Shown: positions 18,767 to 27,517, counted from the stretch's first letter. The stretch is DNA of 64,000 bases from Deltaproteobacteria bacterium (GCA_947445035.1 CANFCK010000004.1:62001-126000), one strand, 5' to 3'. The notes: generated by a model not told the origin, from the sequence alone. A program made the numbers and translations.

Positions 18767-19564
18767 ATGCAAACTGACATCGTCATTAGTAAACGATCGG
18801 GGACGCTCACCTCGGCGGCGACACCGCTGCTCGCGGCGATCCTGGCCGCTGACGCCGCGGGCGAAGGGGCTTTCCACCCTCAGGATGTGCGCTTCTATTT
18901 TCTGCTCTTCACCAACTGGATGGGGGACGACCACCTGCGCCCCGGCGCTGACCTCGATCCCACCCAAGCTCGCCGAATGCTCGGGCACCTTGCCGCCGAC
19001 GGTCTGGCCACCACAGCGGGAGGCCGGCCGCCTACCTGGGGACTTTGCCCCGGGGGCGTGGTTCGGCTGGTGGAGGCGTTGACCGATCCGCGGGCGGTGC
19101 GGCGATTTGAGGAGGTGTTGCTCCTCGCCTCGGCCGCCACCTTGTACGTGGACGCGATCGCGGCGCGGCTCTCGGGAGGCGACAGCCGGCGGGTGAGGCA
19201 ACGGCTGGACGGGGCCTCGATCCTCCGCGCTGAGCGTCGGCGGCTGGGCGATGCGCTCATCGACATGGACGCCCGGAGGGATGCGGGCGTCGAGCTGGCG
19301 GCGGAGGCGGAGGCCGGCCTCGCGGCAGGGCTCACCGCCGAGGGCGTGGCACAACGGCTCACCGGCCGCCGCATGCCCTACCAGCTGCATCCGATGCGCC
19401 CGCTGCCCGAAGCGATCGCCGGCCTTCCGCCGAGCCTGCGCGACCGAGAAATCGGGCGCGGAGCTTCGTTGCGCTCGGCCTGGCTCTTTGCGCCGCTCGC
19501 CGACGATCTGCGCGCCCGCATCGGCATCTTGGAGCGCCTGGAACGCTCGATCACCCGGGCTTGA
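18767..19564 (+). CDS. Unknown protein, possible winged-helix regulator
   Basis: This 265-residue protein starts at ATG 18767. It has no signal peptide and no clear membrane segment. Residues ~20-105 have a pattern suggesting a winged helix: a helix-rich start, DPTQARRMLGHLAADGL as recognition helix, then TTAGGRPPTWGLCP as wing. Residues 130-230 are helical and Arg/Ala/Glu-rich (ILRAERRRLGDALIDMDARR). I do not recognise the family. Palindromes at 18708 and 18750 just upstream would fit autoregulation. The 3' end overlaps the convergent gene by 14 bp. Confidence 0.55.
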   Translation: MQTDIVISKRSGTLTSAATPLLAAILAADAAGEGAFHPQDVRFYFLLFTNWMGDDHLRPGADLDPTQARRMLGHLAADGLATTAGGRPPTWGLCPGGVVRLVEALTDPRAVRRFEEVLLLASAATLYVDAIAARLSGGDSRRVRQRLDGASILRAERRRLGDALIDMDARRDAGVELAAEAEAGLAAGLTAEGVAQRLTGRRMPYQLHPMRPLPEAIAGLPPSLRDREIGRGASLRSAWLFAPLADDLRARIGILERLERSITRA

Positions 19565-20147
19565 CGCCCCAGCGGGTCTTGAGGAGATCAAGCGGGAAGG
19601 CCATCACCGCGTCCTGGTTGACCAGCCAGCCCGGCAGGGTGCCCCCCGGATCGGACTGGACACGGTAGCTGATGGTGCCGCCCGGACGATCATAGACCCA
19701 GCCGCCGGTGTTGTAGGGCGTGTAGACGGCGTCGGGATTCGCGTTGAGGGCGGCGGCATACGGACCGGTCATCTGCGCGCCGGCGCCATTGTGTTTGACG
19801 AGGTCCCAGTCGATGCGAGCCTTGCCATCGCTCTCCTCGACCACCTTCATCGCGATGACGTAGTGTCGCGACGACACCAGCGCGTTGCCACCGGTCAGCT
19901 GGTAGATGACGATGTAGCCGTCCGGCCGCTTCTCGAGGGTGCGGCACGTTTTGAGTGCTTTGACGCCCATGACCGACGCGGTGAGGGGGTAGTGATCGCA
20001 GTCGAGGATGGCGGCGACAAAGTCGCGGGTTGTGATCGCCGCCCCGCGGGTAGGGACCGAGGTCGCCATCGTCTTGGCCTTCCCGTCGCGACGGACCAGC
20101 TCCATCACCGGGGCGGCCAGCGCCAAACTGAGCATCAACAGGTGCAT
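19551..20147 (-). CDS. Exported START/SRPBCC-domain protein
   Basis: This 198-residue protein starts at ATG 20147 behind AGGAAG. A short signal peptide (MHLLMLSLALAAP) is followed by a START-like domain. It has an early AAILDCDHYP, then RHYVIAMKVVEE, a Trp in DWDLVKHN, and the late PGTLPGWLVNQDAVMAFP, which is the typical START C-terminal helix entry. Such domains bind lipids or other hydrophobic ligands. It is divergent from the sulfatase-fold gene at 20181 (33 bp apart), so the two may act on envelope lipids, but this is inference. Confidence 0.75.
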   Translation of the reverse strand: MHLLMLSLALAAPVMELVRRDGKAKTMATSVPTRGAAITTRDFVAAILDCDHYPLTASVMGVKALKTCRTLEKRPDGYIVIYQLTGGNALVSSRHYVIAMKVVEESDGKARIDWDLVKHNGAGAQMTGPYAAALNANPDAVYTPYNTGGWVYDRPGGTISYRVQSDPGGTLPGWLVNQDAVMAFPLDLLKTRWGVKPG

Positions 20148-20180
20148 CCCACTTCCTTAGCTGCTGGATACAACACCGCT

Positions 20181-21488
20181 ATGATCCTTCTTGCCGCCGC
20201 GCTCGCCCTCGCCGCCGCGCCCCCCCAGGCGTCGTTGCCCAAGGGGAACGTCCTCGTCCTGGTCGTCGACACCCTGCGGGCCGACGCGATGGGTCTCTAC
20301 GGTGAAAAGAGTCCGACCACGCCGAGAATGGACGCCTTTGCCAAAGATGCCGTGGTCTTCGACCGGGCGTGGACGCAGTACACCTGGACGCTGCCGTCGT
20401 TCATCTCCTACACCACCTCCCGATTCGTGAGAACCCATGGATGGGATTACGACATCGGGCAGTTTGATCTCTACAAGATGGTCGACATCTCGGTGCCGAC
20501 GCTGGCCGAGGTACTCCGGGCCAACGGATACGCGACCCACGGCCGCTTCGCCAATGGGCATCTCAACGACTCGCTGGGGTTCGGCAAGGGCTTCGACAAG
20601 TGGGTGCGGGGGTCCGACGAGGCCGTTCTCAGCGGGGCAATCGAACAGATCCAGGGGTGGGCCAAAGACGGCAAGCCGAACTTTCTGTACGTGCACGTGA
20701 TGCAGTGCCACACGCCTTGGCGCCCGAGCGCTGCGGCTCAAAAGGCGCTGGGGACGCCGCTGACCGTCCCCGAAAAGGGCTTTGACGCGGCGGACTGGCC
20801 CAAGCTTTCGAAGGAGGCCCGGCCGGCGCGCGCGGTGGAACTGCGCACCCACTACGAGGCCGCGCTGCACGATGCCGATGCGGGCATGGGGCGCGTCCTC
20901 GACGCGCTGAACGCCTCGGGCGAGGCGAAAAACACCATGGTCATCTTCCACTCCGACCATGGAGAACAGCTGGGCGACCACAGCTTCGCGGGTCACAACC
21001 GGTCGGTTTTCGAAGAGCTCGCCCACGTGCCGCTGTTGGTCAAGGTTCCGGGAAGCAAGCCGGCCCGGGTCAGTGACCGGGTGGGAAGGCTGATGGACAT
21101 CCCGCCCTCGGTGCTCGATGTGGTGGGCCTCGCGGCGAAGGCGCCCGCCCGTTGGGAGGGCACCTCGTGGTATCGGCAGGTGCAACCGCCGCTCGCCGTG
21201 GTCGAACGCACCACCGACATCGCCTTTTCGCTCGATGGCCGCACCAAGCTGGTTCAGGACCGCGCCAAAGCCACGTTCCTCTATGGTTTTGATCTACTCA
21301 CCGACCCGGGTGAGAAGGCCCGAATCAAGGATCCGACTGTCCCGGGTCTGGCCTCGTTGGAGACCGCGGCCAAGGCGTGGTGGGCCAAAACCCCCAAGGG
21401 CACCAACATCGGCGAAAAACCCAAGGTGTCGGCCGAGGAGGAGTCCGAAGTCAGGGAGCTGCTGAAAGAGCTGGGCTACGAGGAGTGA
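20181..21488 (+). CDS. Exported sulfatase-fold (alkaline phosphatase superfamily) hydrolase
   Basis: This 435-residue protein starts at ATG 20181, which sits 6 bp behind TACAAC. The open frame upstream is antisense to the neighbouring gene. A signal peptide (ILLAAALALAAAP) precedes the metal-binding NVLVLVVDTLRADAMGLYG. The position that holds the Cys/Ser of the formylglycine signature reads TWTLPSFISY, so no Cys is available. A Thr or Ser nucleophile, as in phosphotransferases of this superfamily, is more likely. Metal ligands recur in FHSDHGEQLGDH. It is probably a periplasmic phosphodiesterase or phosphoethanolamine-type enzyme rather than a true sulfatase. Confidence 0.85.
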   Translation: MILLAAALALAAAPPQASLPKGNVLVLVVDTLRADAMGLYGEKSPTTPRMDAFAKDAVVFDRAWTQYTWTLPSFISYTTSRFVRTHGWDYDIGQFDLYKMVDISVPTLAEVLRANGYATHGRFANGHLNDSLGFGKGFDKWVRGSDEAVLSGAIEQIQGWAKDGKPNFLYVHVMQCHTPWRPSAAAQKALGTPLTVPEKGFDAADWPKLSKEARPARAVELRTHYEAALHDADAGMGRVLDALNASGEAKNTMVIFHSDHGEQLGDHSFAGHNRSVFEELAHVPLLVKVPGSKPARVSDRVGRLMDIPPSVLDVVGLAAKAPARWEGTSWYRQVQPPLAVVERTTDIAFSLDGRTKLVQDRAKATFLYGFDLLTDPGEKARIKDPTVPGLASLETAAKAWWAKTPKGTNIGEKPKVSAEEESEVRELLKELGYEE

Positions 21489-21548
21489 CGACGGTTGTCA
21501 CCGCGGGCGCCGGGGGATCGTACATGCCCCAACACAGGTTTCCTTCCC

Positions 21549-22559
21549 ATGCGCTTCTCCTCCCCGATTCTGGCCTTCTTGCTCTCCGCGTGCGCCGTCC
21601 CCGGGGGCGCTGACGTCGATGACAGCGTCGGTCAGGACCTGGAAAGCTGCCCAATCGCCGAGGTGCCCGTCCAAGAGGGCGACAACGGCTTCGAACACCA
21701 CGGCGAGGTGTACGCGAACCAGGCCGAGTTCATCAACCTCGGGCTTCGCTGCGCGTTGGAGTCCTCCGACGAGGAGATCGCGGAGTTGGCCGCGATCGAC
21801 GCCGAGCAGCCCTACTTCCAAGAAGGGGACGAGGGTGAGCCCGCGGCGGATGAGTCCTGGGCGCGCGGCGGTGGCGGTGGCGGCGGCGGCACCACGGTGA
21901 CCGGCGGCGTGGTCAACGTGTACTGGCACACGATCTACAGCGGCTCGACTGGTGCGCTCACCACCTCAGACGTCGCGGCGCAGATGACCGTGCTCAACAA
22001 CGCCTTCTCGGGGACCGGATGGAGCTTCACGCTGGTTGCGACGGACAACACCAGCAACAGCACGTGGTTCGACGGGTGCGCGACCGGGGCCTACGAGGAT
22101 GCGATGAAGGCGGCCCTGCACACGGGCACCGCCGACGACCTGAACATCTACAGCTGCAACCCCAGCGGAGGCCTGCTGGGGTGGGCCACGTTCCCGCAGT
22201 ACTACGCGAGCGCGCCGACGGACGACGGCGTGGTCCTGCTGTACTCCTCGCTGCCCGGCGGGACGGCCACGCCGTACGACCTGGGCGACACCGGCACGCA
22301 CGAGGTCGGGCATTGGATGGGGCTTTACCACACCTTCCAGGGCGGTTGCAGCAAGACCGGCGACTCGGTCTCAGACACTCCCGGCGAGCGGACCGCAAAC
22401 TACGGGTGCCCGACCGGGACCGACACGTGCTCGTCGACCGGCGTGGACCCCATCACCAACTTCATGGACTACACCGACGACTCGTGCATGACGAGCTTCT
22501 CGTCCGGGCAGGACACTCGGATGGACAGCATGTTCTCGGCCTACCGATACGGGAAGTGA
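21549..22559 (+). CDS. M43-like (pappalysin/ulilysin type) zinc metalloprotease lipoprotein
   Basis: This 336-residue protein starts at ATG 21549. The lipobox is FLLSAC, with the acylated Cys near residue 13. A ~95-residue propeptide ends in a run of eight glycines. The catalytic domain contains the extended zinc motif HEVGHWMGLYH near residue 255 (three His and Glu) and the Met-turn NFMDYTDDSCM. Paired Cys (GCATG, YSCNPSGG, DSCM) and DTPGERTANYGCP match M43B enzymes. It is probably a secreted or surface protease for predation or nutrient capture. Confidence 0.88.
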   Translation: MRFSSPILAFLLSACAVPGGADVDDSVGQDLESCPIAEVPVQEGDNGFEHHGEVYANQAEFINLGLRCALESSDEEIAELAAIDAEQPYFQEGDEGEPAADESWARGGGGGGGGTTVTGGVVNVYWHTIYSGSTGALTTSDVAAQMTVLNNAFSGTGWSFTLVATDNTSNSTWFDGCATGAYEDAMKAALHTGTADDLNIYSCNPSGGLLGWATFPQYYASAPTDDGVVLLYSSLPGGTATPYDLGDTGTHEVGHWMGLYHTFQGGCSKTGDSVSDTPGERTANYGCPTGTDTCSSTGVDPITNFMDYTDDSCMTSFSSGQDTRMDSMFSAYRYGK

Positions 22560-22566
22560 TCTCGGC

Positions 22567-22595
22567 TTGACAACCCGCTGACCATTCGGTAGAGC
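22567..22595 (+). promoter_or_regulatory. Predicted sigma-70 promoter
   Basis: TTGACA (22567-22572, perfect -35), a 17-bp spacer and TAGAGC (22590-22595, weak -10). The start would be near 22602, with CAGGAG (22605-22610) as ribosome binding site for the ATG at 22616. Confidence 0.5.
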
Positions 22596-22615
22596 CCGGT
22601 CCGCCAGGAGTTCCC

Positions 22616-23515
22616 ATGTACCGGATCGTGCTCACTCTCGCTATCAGCGCGCTGGCAGGCTGTTCGCAGACCTACGGGACCGACAAGACGCAGGACGCGT
22701 TCGCCGACTCGGCGGACACCGCGTCGGACACGGCGGACGCGGACACCGACTCCGACGCGGATTCCGACACGGACTCCGATAGCGACTCTGACAGCGACTC
22801 TGACAGCGACTCTGACAGCGACTCTGACAGCGACTCGGACACCGACACCGACACCGACACCGACCCTGGCTGCCCGTCCTCGGTGCCGGAGATGGCGTGG
22901 GTGGTCGAGACCTTGGAGGTCTCCAGGGCCACCGACGGACTCGACCTCGACGGAGACGGCACCGGCGACAACGTCATCGCGGCCATGCGCGACGCGATCA
23001 ACGCGTCGATCCTGGAGACCTTTCCCGGCACCCCCGTGGTCCTGGTCTGGCAGATGTGGGACGTGGACGATTGGTGCGATGATGCCGACATCACCGGGGC
23101 GTTCCTCAAGCCCGAGGATGTCGATGGGGACCATGCCGACGACTATTCGGGCAGCGAGTCCTTCTCCGCCGGCGCCGAACTCGATGGCAGTGGGCGCGCA
23201 ATCGAAAACGGGACCGGAGCGATCACCGGCGGCGTCTACACCTTTGAATTGGCCTACGGTGAGCTTTGGGTGGGCGGCTTCACCCTGACCAATGCTACGC
23301 CGGTCATCGTGGTGGGTACCGCCGATGAGTCCGCCAACGCCGGCCAGTTCGGCTTCGGCCTCCCCATCCCGCTGATGGAAGACATCGCCATCTCGGAGGG
23401 CTACGATCCGGCCTTGGCCACCGCGCTTGCGGATCTCGACGCCGATGGCGATGGTGAACTGGACTCGCTTTCGGTCACCTTCGAGTTCACGGCGGTGCCG
23501 GCGACGGTGTACTAG
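22616..23515 (+). CDS. Lipoprotein with Ser-Asp repeat stalk
   Basis: This 299-residue protein starts at ATG 22616. The lipobox is SALAGC. Residues ~30-85 are an acidic stalk of Thr/Ala-Asp, then (Ser-Asp)n, then (Thr-Asp)n, encoded by a 12-bp and a 6-bp tandem repeat. The C-terminal globular domain contains two calcium-loop-like motifs (LDLDGDGTGDN and LDADGDGELD). The stalk resembles the SD-repeat spacers of surface adhesins and would hold the domain away from the membrane. The function of the globular domain is unknown. Confidence 0.75.
   Translation: MYRIVLTLAISALAGCSQTYGTDKTQDAFADSADTASDTADADTDSDADSDTDSDSDSDSDSDSDSDSDSDSDSDTDTDTDTDPGCPSSVPEMAWVVETLEVSRATDGLDLDGDGTGDNVIAAMRDAINASILETFPGTPVVLVWQMWDVDDWCDDADITGAFLKPEDVDGDHADDYSGSESFSAGAELDGSGRAIENGTGAITGGVYTFELAYGELWVGGFTLTNATPVIVVGTADESANAGQFGFGLPIPLMEDIAISEGYDPALATALADLDADGDGELDSLSVTFEFTAVPATVY
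22781..22864 (+). repeat. Intragenic tandem repeats (5 x 12 bp, then 4 x 6 bp)
   Basis: Five copies of AGCGACTCTGAC (22781-22840, the last with one change to AGCGACTCGGAC) are followed by four copies of ACCGAC (22841-22864). They encode the Ser-Asp and Thr-Asp stalk. Copy-number change by slippage keeps the frame, so stalk length could vary between strains. Confidence 0.9.
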
Positions 23516-23522
23516 GCGCCGC

Positions 23523-24761
23523 ATGAGCACCCCCAACGAAAGCGACGTCATCTACGACTGGAACGTCAACGGCGCCAACCGGCCCGCGCCCCCCCGCCGG
23601 GTGCTCCTCGTCGATGAAACGATGCGCGATGGGGTGCAATGCCCCAGCGTCACCGACCCTCCGATCGACGCCAAGCTTCAGATGTTGCGGCTGATGGCGC
23701 GGGTGGGCGTCGATTGTGTCGACATCGGCCTCCCGGGCGCCGGGCCGCGCGCGGTGGCGGACGTCACCCGGCTCGCCGAGCTGATTCGCGACGAAAAACT
23801 CCCGATCGTGCCCAACTGTGCGGCGCGGACGCATGCCAACGACATCGTTCCGGTTTTGGAGATCACCCAGAAAACCGGCGTGATGATCGAGGTGATGGCG
23901 TTTTTGGGCGCCTCGCCCATTCGTCTGTACGCCGAGGGGTGGGACGTTGACCTCTTGGAGAAGCGCACCCGCGACAGCATCCGGCAAGCCAAGGCTGGCG
24001 GCCACGTCGCGACGTTCGTCACCGAAGACACCACACGCGCCCACCCGGACACGCTGCGCCGGCTTTTCTTGGCGGCGATCGAAGAGGGCGCCGACGGCCT
24101 CTGTCTCTGCGATACCTGCGGGCACTCGACCGAAAGCGGGGTGCGCAACCTCATCGCGTTCACTCGCGGCGTTATCGCTGAATCAGGTCGCGACGTTCGG
24201 ATCGATTGGCACGGCCACCATGACCGCGGGCTCGGGCTCTCCAACGCGCTCGCGGCGTGCGAGGCGGGTGTCGATCGGGTGCATGGCTGTGTCCTGGGCG
24301 TGGGCGAACGTGTCGGCAACACCTCCCTTGATCAGCTCCTGGTCAACCTCAAGCTGATGGGCTGGCACGACGGTGACCTGACCGCGTTGGGCGATCTGGT
24401 GGATCTGACCTCCGCGGCGTGCCAGGTCCCGATCCCGGTCAGCTACCCGGTGTTTGGGAAGGACGCCTTCCGGACCGGAACTGGCGTGCACGCGGCGGCG
24501 GTGATCAAGGCCTTGAACAAAGGCGCCGACTGGCTCGCGGACCGCGTGTACAGCGGCGTGCCGGCGGGCTGGTTCGGCCGCCACCAGGTCATCGAGATCG
24601 GTCACATGGCGGGCGACAGCAACATCGTCTATTGGCTGCGCCACCGCGGCTTTCCCACCAGCGATGCGCTCATCTCGGCGATCCGCACCCGCGCCAAGGC
24701 GACGAGCCGCCTGCTGGAAGAGCAGGAGATCCTCGACGTCATCGCGTCCGTCTCGGCATAA
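23523..24761 (+). CDS. LeuA-family (DRE-TIM) acyltransferase, 2-isopropylmalate synthase-like
   Basis: This 412-residue protein starts at ATG 23523, 7 bp after the previous stop. The DRE-TIM metallolyase signature is LVDETMRDGVQCPS near residue 30. Metal ligands are in DWHGHHDRGLGLSN, where classic LeuA has HxHND. The flexible-loop signature is LGVGERVGNTSLDQLL. The C-terminal allosteric LeuA-dimer domain is absent, as in short LeuA-family proteins. It would condense acetyl-CoA with a 2-oxoacid; 2-oxoisovalerate is plausible but other oxoacids cannot be excluded. It is convergent with the gene at 24778. Confidence 0.85.
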   Translation: MSTPNESDVIYDWNVNGANRPAPPRRVLLVDETMRDGVQCPSVTDPPIDAKLQMLRLMARVGVDCVDIGLPGAGPRAVADVTRLAELIRDEKLPIVPNCAARTHANDIVPVLEITQKTGVMIEVMAFLGASPIRLYAEGWDVDLLEKRTRDSIRQAKAGGHVATFVTEDTTRAHPDTLRRLFLAAIEEGADGLCLCDTCGHSTESGVRNLIAFTRGVIAESGRDVRIDWHGHHDRGLGLSNALAACEAGVDRVHGCVLGVGERVGNTSLDQLLVNLKLMGWHDGDLTALGDLVDLTSAACQVPIPVSYPVFGKDAFRTGTGVHAAAVIKALNKGADWLADRVYSGVPAGWFGRHQVIEIGHMAGDSNIVYWLRHRGFPTSDALISAIRTRAKATSRLLEEQEILDVIASVSA

Positions 24762-24777
24762 CGCCAGATAGAACCAG

Positions 24778-25494
24778 CTAGAACGGGGCGTTCGGGTCGG
24801 GCTTCGGCTCGAAGGGCGCCAGGATGCCGGTGGGGGCTGTCGGCGTGACGCTTGGCGTGGGGACGCTGGCCGGCGGCATGGCTGGCGCCACGGACGGGCC
24901 GACGTTCATGAGGTTCCAGGCGTCGAGTTTGGGGGCGAGCGTCTCGGCCGTCCAGTACAACCACGGGCGCTCGTTCGCCTGGAGCACAGAGCCCAGCGCG
25001 CCGATGCCGGTCACCGCGCCCGCCACGCCGGTGATCGCGGTCAGCGGGGAGTACACCGGATCATCGGCGATGTCATCGACTGCGTGCAGCGCCAGCATCG
25101 TTGCGCCGATTGCCAGGCCCAACGTCCCGATGACCGCGCCGACCGTCGCCTGCTTCTTTCGTTTCGCGCGGACGTCAGCATCGCCCACTCGTCGGGCGGT
25201 CTCGTCGACCGTCAGCATCCCGTCACCATCCACGACGCGAAAGCGCTGCTCGACGGCCTTGAAGTTGAGTTTTGGCGTGAAGCTCACCCCCTGGGTTTCC
25301 ACGAAGCCGGCGAGGCGCACCGCGCGGGGGTCGGCGGCGCGCACCGCGGGCGGCGAGGGGGTGCCGGCGAGGGGTGGTGCCTCGACCGCGACGGGTGGGG
25401 CCTCGACGGTCACGGGCGGTGGCGGTGTCGCGACAGGCTGGCCGCTGTCTTCGTCCGCAAGTGCGATCGTGCCTGCGAGAAGGAAGATCATCAT
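24778..25494 (-). CDS. Exported Pro-rich protein with two hydrophobic segments, unknown
   Basis: This 238-residue protein starts at ATG 25494, overlapping the control region just after the 84-residue gene. A signal peptide (IFLLAGTIALAD) precedes a Pro/Val/Ala-rich repeat (VEAPPVAVEAPP). The middle domain contains VVDGDGMLTVDE, which is EF-hand-like but lone. Two transmembrane-like segments follow (GAVIGTLGLAIGATMLAL and ITGVAGAVTGIGALGSVL) and then a Pro-rich tail. I do not recognise the family. It is co-oriented with, and 4 bp from, the upstream small membrane gene. Confidence 0.6.
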   Translation of the reverse strand: MMIFLLAGTIALADEDSGQPVATPPPPVTVEAPPVAVEAPPLAGTPSPPAVRAADPRAVRLAGFVETQGVSFTPKLNFKAVEQRFRVVDGDGMLTVDETARRVGDADVRAKRKKQATVGAVIGTLGLAIGATMLALHAVDDIADDPVYSPLTAITGVAGAVTGIGALGSVLQANERPWLYWTAETLAPKLDAWNLMNVGPSVAPAMPPASVPTPSVTPTAPTGILAPFEPKPDPNAPF

Positions 25495-25498
25495 CGGT

Positions 25499-25753
25499 TC
25501 ACAACTTCTTCCCGCCGCGGCGGATGACGACGTTCTGCACGAGGTGGAAGATCAGCAGCCCGGTCACCACGATTCGCGCGACCGGCACCCGATCCAGGCC
25601 GCCGATCCCGTGCACGCCGAACCACACCGCGGCGGCAATCAGCACCACCTGAAAGGACCAGTAGACCACGGCGTTAGGGAACCACTTGACCAAGGTCCGG
25701 TTGGCCACCAGGATCACGACCAGGGCGAGCAGATCCCACGGCTTGTCGCTCAT
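25499..25753 (-). CDS. Small three-helix membrane protein, unknown
   Basis: This 84-residue protein starts at ATG 25753, overlapping the panC stop by 4 bp. It has three hydrophobic segments (LLALVVILVANRTLV, VYWSFQVVLIAAAVWFG, ARIVVTGLLIFHLVQNV) and a basic C-terminus (RRGGKKL). No family is recognised. The overlap with panC indicates co-transcription in a panB-panC-small membrane operon. A transport role for pantothenate is conceivable but has no direct support. Confidence 0.65.
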   Translation of the reverse strand: MSDKPWDLLALVVILVANRTLVKWFPNAVVYWSFQVVLIAAAVWFGVHGIGGLDRVPVARIVVTGLLIFHLVQNVVIRRGGKKL

Positions 25754-26571
25754 GGCGCGATGGCCACGTTGTCGAGGAGGCGGGTGCGGCCGTACCGGGC
25801 GGTGGCGATGGCCCTGAGGGGTCGGTCCACGAGCTCGGCGGGCTCGAGCGTTTCCGGATCGACGATGGCCAGGTAGTCGAGGCTGTCGCAATCCAGAATC
25901 GCGCGCCCTTCTGCGATCCGCTGTTCAGCGCTCTGAGAGCGACTGTCCCGAATCGCGTAGAGGGCGCGGTGCAGGGTGAGCGCGCGGCGGCGGTCCTCGG
26001 GCGAGAGGTACACGTTGCGCGAGCTGAGCGCCAGCCCGTCATGATCGCGGACCAACGGACCGGGGATGATCTCGATGCCCATCGCGAGGTCCCGCGCCAT
26101 CGACTTGAGCACGGTGAACTGCTGGAAGTCCTTTTCCCCGAACATCGCCGCGGTGGGCTGCACCAGCCCGAATAGCCGACAGACCACCGTCGCGACACCT
26201 TCGAAGTGGCTCGGCCGCTCGGCCCCTTCCCAGCGGGTTGTCACGCCGCCGACATGCACTTTGGTGCGGAAGTCGGGAGGGTAGAGGTTGTCTGGCACGA
26301 AGAGGACATCGCAGCCGGCTGCCCGGCACTTGGCCGCGTCTCCTTTGGGATCGCGCGGATATCGTGACAGGTCTTCGCTCGGCCCGAACTGGAGGGGATT
26401 GACGTAGATGCTCACGATCAAAAGCTCGCACCGCTGCCGCATCAGCTCGATGAGCGTGGTGTGGCCATGGTGGAGGTAGCCCATCGTCGGCACGAATCCG
26501 ACCTTCTTGCCCCGCGCGCGCCAGCCGAGGGCGAGCGCCTGCATCGTGTCCACCGACCGGATGACGTCCAT
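25750..26571 (-). CDS. panC: Pantothenate synthetase
   Basis: This 273-residue enzyme joins pantoate and beta-alanine with ATP. The start at ATG 26571 gives the family N-terminus (VIRSVDTMQ). FVPTMGYLHHGHTTLI carries the HIGH-like nucleotidyl motif. Further motifs are VSIYVNPLQFGPSEDLSRYP, GEKDFQQF and the KMSKS-like SSRNVYLSPEDR. It is in the same operon as panB, 41 bp downstream. The small membrane gene at 25499 follows with overlap. Confidence 0.97.
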   Translation of the reverse strand: MDVIRSVDTMQALALGWRARGKKVGFVPTMGYLHHGHTTLIELMRQRCELLIVSIYVNPLQFGPSEDLSRYPRDPKGDAAKCRAAGCDVLFVPDNLYPPDFRTKVHVGGVTTRWEGAERPSHFEGVATVVCRLFGLVQPTAAMFGEKDFQQFTVLKSMARDLAMGIEIIPGPLVRDHDGLALSSRNVYLSPEDRRRALTLHRALYAIRDSRSQSAEQRIAEGRAILDCDSLDYLAIVDPETLEPAELVDRPLRAIATARYGRTRLLDNVAIAP

Positions 26572-26612
26572 GCCGCGGGCACGTAACGCGGCTGCCTTCG
26601 ACGTCGCAGAGC

Positions 26613-27470
26613 CTACTTGCCGCCGCCGTAAACGCGCCCGCTGTTGTCGAACCCGTGCTCGCCCGCCGGAAAGGTGCCCGCTTTCACCTCGGCGACGTAC
26701 GCGCTTCCCGCCGCGGCGACGGTCTGGGCCAGGTCGGCGAAACGTTTGACGAACCGGGGCTTGAAGCGCTCGTCCAGGCCGAGGAGATCGTTGCACACCA
26801 GCACCTGCCCGTCGCAGCTGCTCCCGGCACCGATGCCGATGGTCGGAATCGTCAACAGCGCGGTGAGCTCGGCCGCGAGCGCGGCGGGTATCATCTCCAA
26901 AACGATGCAGAAGGCGCCGGCCTCCTGGACCGCAAGCGCGTCTTCGCGGATGCGACGGGCGGCCTCGTCGTCGCGCCCCTGAACCTTGAAGCCCCCAAAG
27001 GCGTGGACCGACTGCGGCGTCAGACCTACGTGTCCGACCACCGGAATCCCCGCCTCCACGCACGCCCGGATCGCCGGGGCCGTGCGCGCACCGCCCTCCA
27101 ACTTCACTGCTTGTGCCCTGCCTTCCTGCACCAGTCGCCCCGCGTTTTGCAGGGCCTGCATCGGGCTGAGCTGGTAGCTCATGAACGGCATGTCGATGGT
27201 CAAGTGCGCGCGCTCCAGCCCCCGCGCCACGCAGCGGCCGTGGTACGCCATCTCGTCGAGCGTCACCCGCAACGTGTCCGATTGCCCCTGGATGACCATG
27301 CCCAGCGAGTCGCCGACCAGCACCATGTCGGCGCCCGAGCGGTCCATGAGCCGGGCCATGCTGAAGTCGTAGGCGGTGACCATCGCGATCTTCTCGCCGG
27401 CCGCCTTCATTTTCAGGAGTTCGGGAGCGGTGAGGCGGGCCACGGAGTTCCCCAGCGAAGCCCAGGCCAT
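26613..27470 (-). CDS. panB: 3-methyl-2-oxobutanoate hydroxymethyltransferase
   Basis: This 285-residue ketopantoate hydroxymethyltransferase uses methylene-tetrahydrofolate. VTAYDFSMARLMD and GADMVLVGDSLGMV (Mg ligands) lie in the first quarter. KLEGGARTAPAI and GHVGLTPQSVHAFGG follow. IPTIGIGAGSSCDGQVLVC is near residue 215. A TAGCCC hexamer ends 7 bp before the ATG at 27470, suggesting a leaderless transcript. It begins the panB-panC-membrane protein operon on the minus strand. Confidence 0.97.
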   Translation of the reverse strand: MAWASLGNSVARLTAPELLKMKAAGEKIAMVTAYDFSMARLMDRSGADMVLVGDSLGMVIQGQSDTLRVTLDEMAYHGRCVARGLERAHLTIDMPFMSYQLSPMQALQNAGRLVQEGRAQAVKLEGGARTAPAIRACVEAGIPVVGHVGLTPQSVHAFGGFKVQGRDDEAARRIREDALAVQEAGAFCIVLEMIPAALAAELTALLTIPTIGIGAGSSCDGQVLVCNDLLGLDERFKPRFVKRFADLAQTVAAAGSAYVAEVKAGTFPAGEHGFDNSGRVYGGGK

Positions 27471-27517
27471 AACCGGCGGGCTATGAGGGCGCGCCGAGCC
27501 GATCGGCGGGAGCGGGT

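Noticed and set aside
20181-21488. Calling this gene a true arylsulfatase
   Set aside because: The required C/S-x-P-x-R formylglycine signature is absent; only the fold and metal sites are supported.
22616-22640. Start of the Ser-Asp lipoprotein as a leaderless gene
   Set aside because: It has a clear CAGGAG ribosome binding site and a promoter about 20 bp upstream, so it was left out of the leaderless set.
22781-22864. Possible CRISPR or regulatory repeat array
   Set aside because: Units are 12 and 6 bp with no spacers and are in-frame coding repeats of a Ser-Asp stalk.
24760-24792. AACGCC/GGCGTT inverted repeat at convergent gene ends as terminator
   Set aside because: Six-bp arms separated by 21 bp with no T-run; too weak to call.
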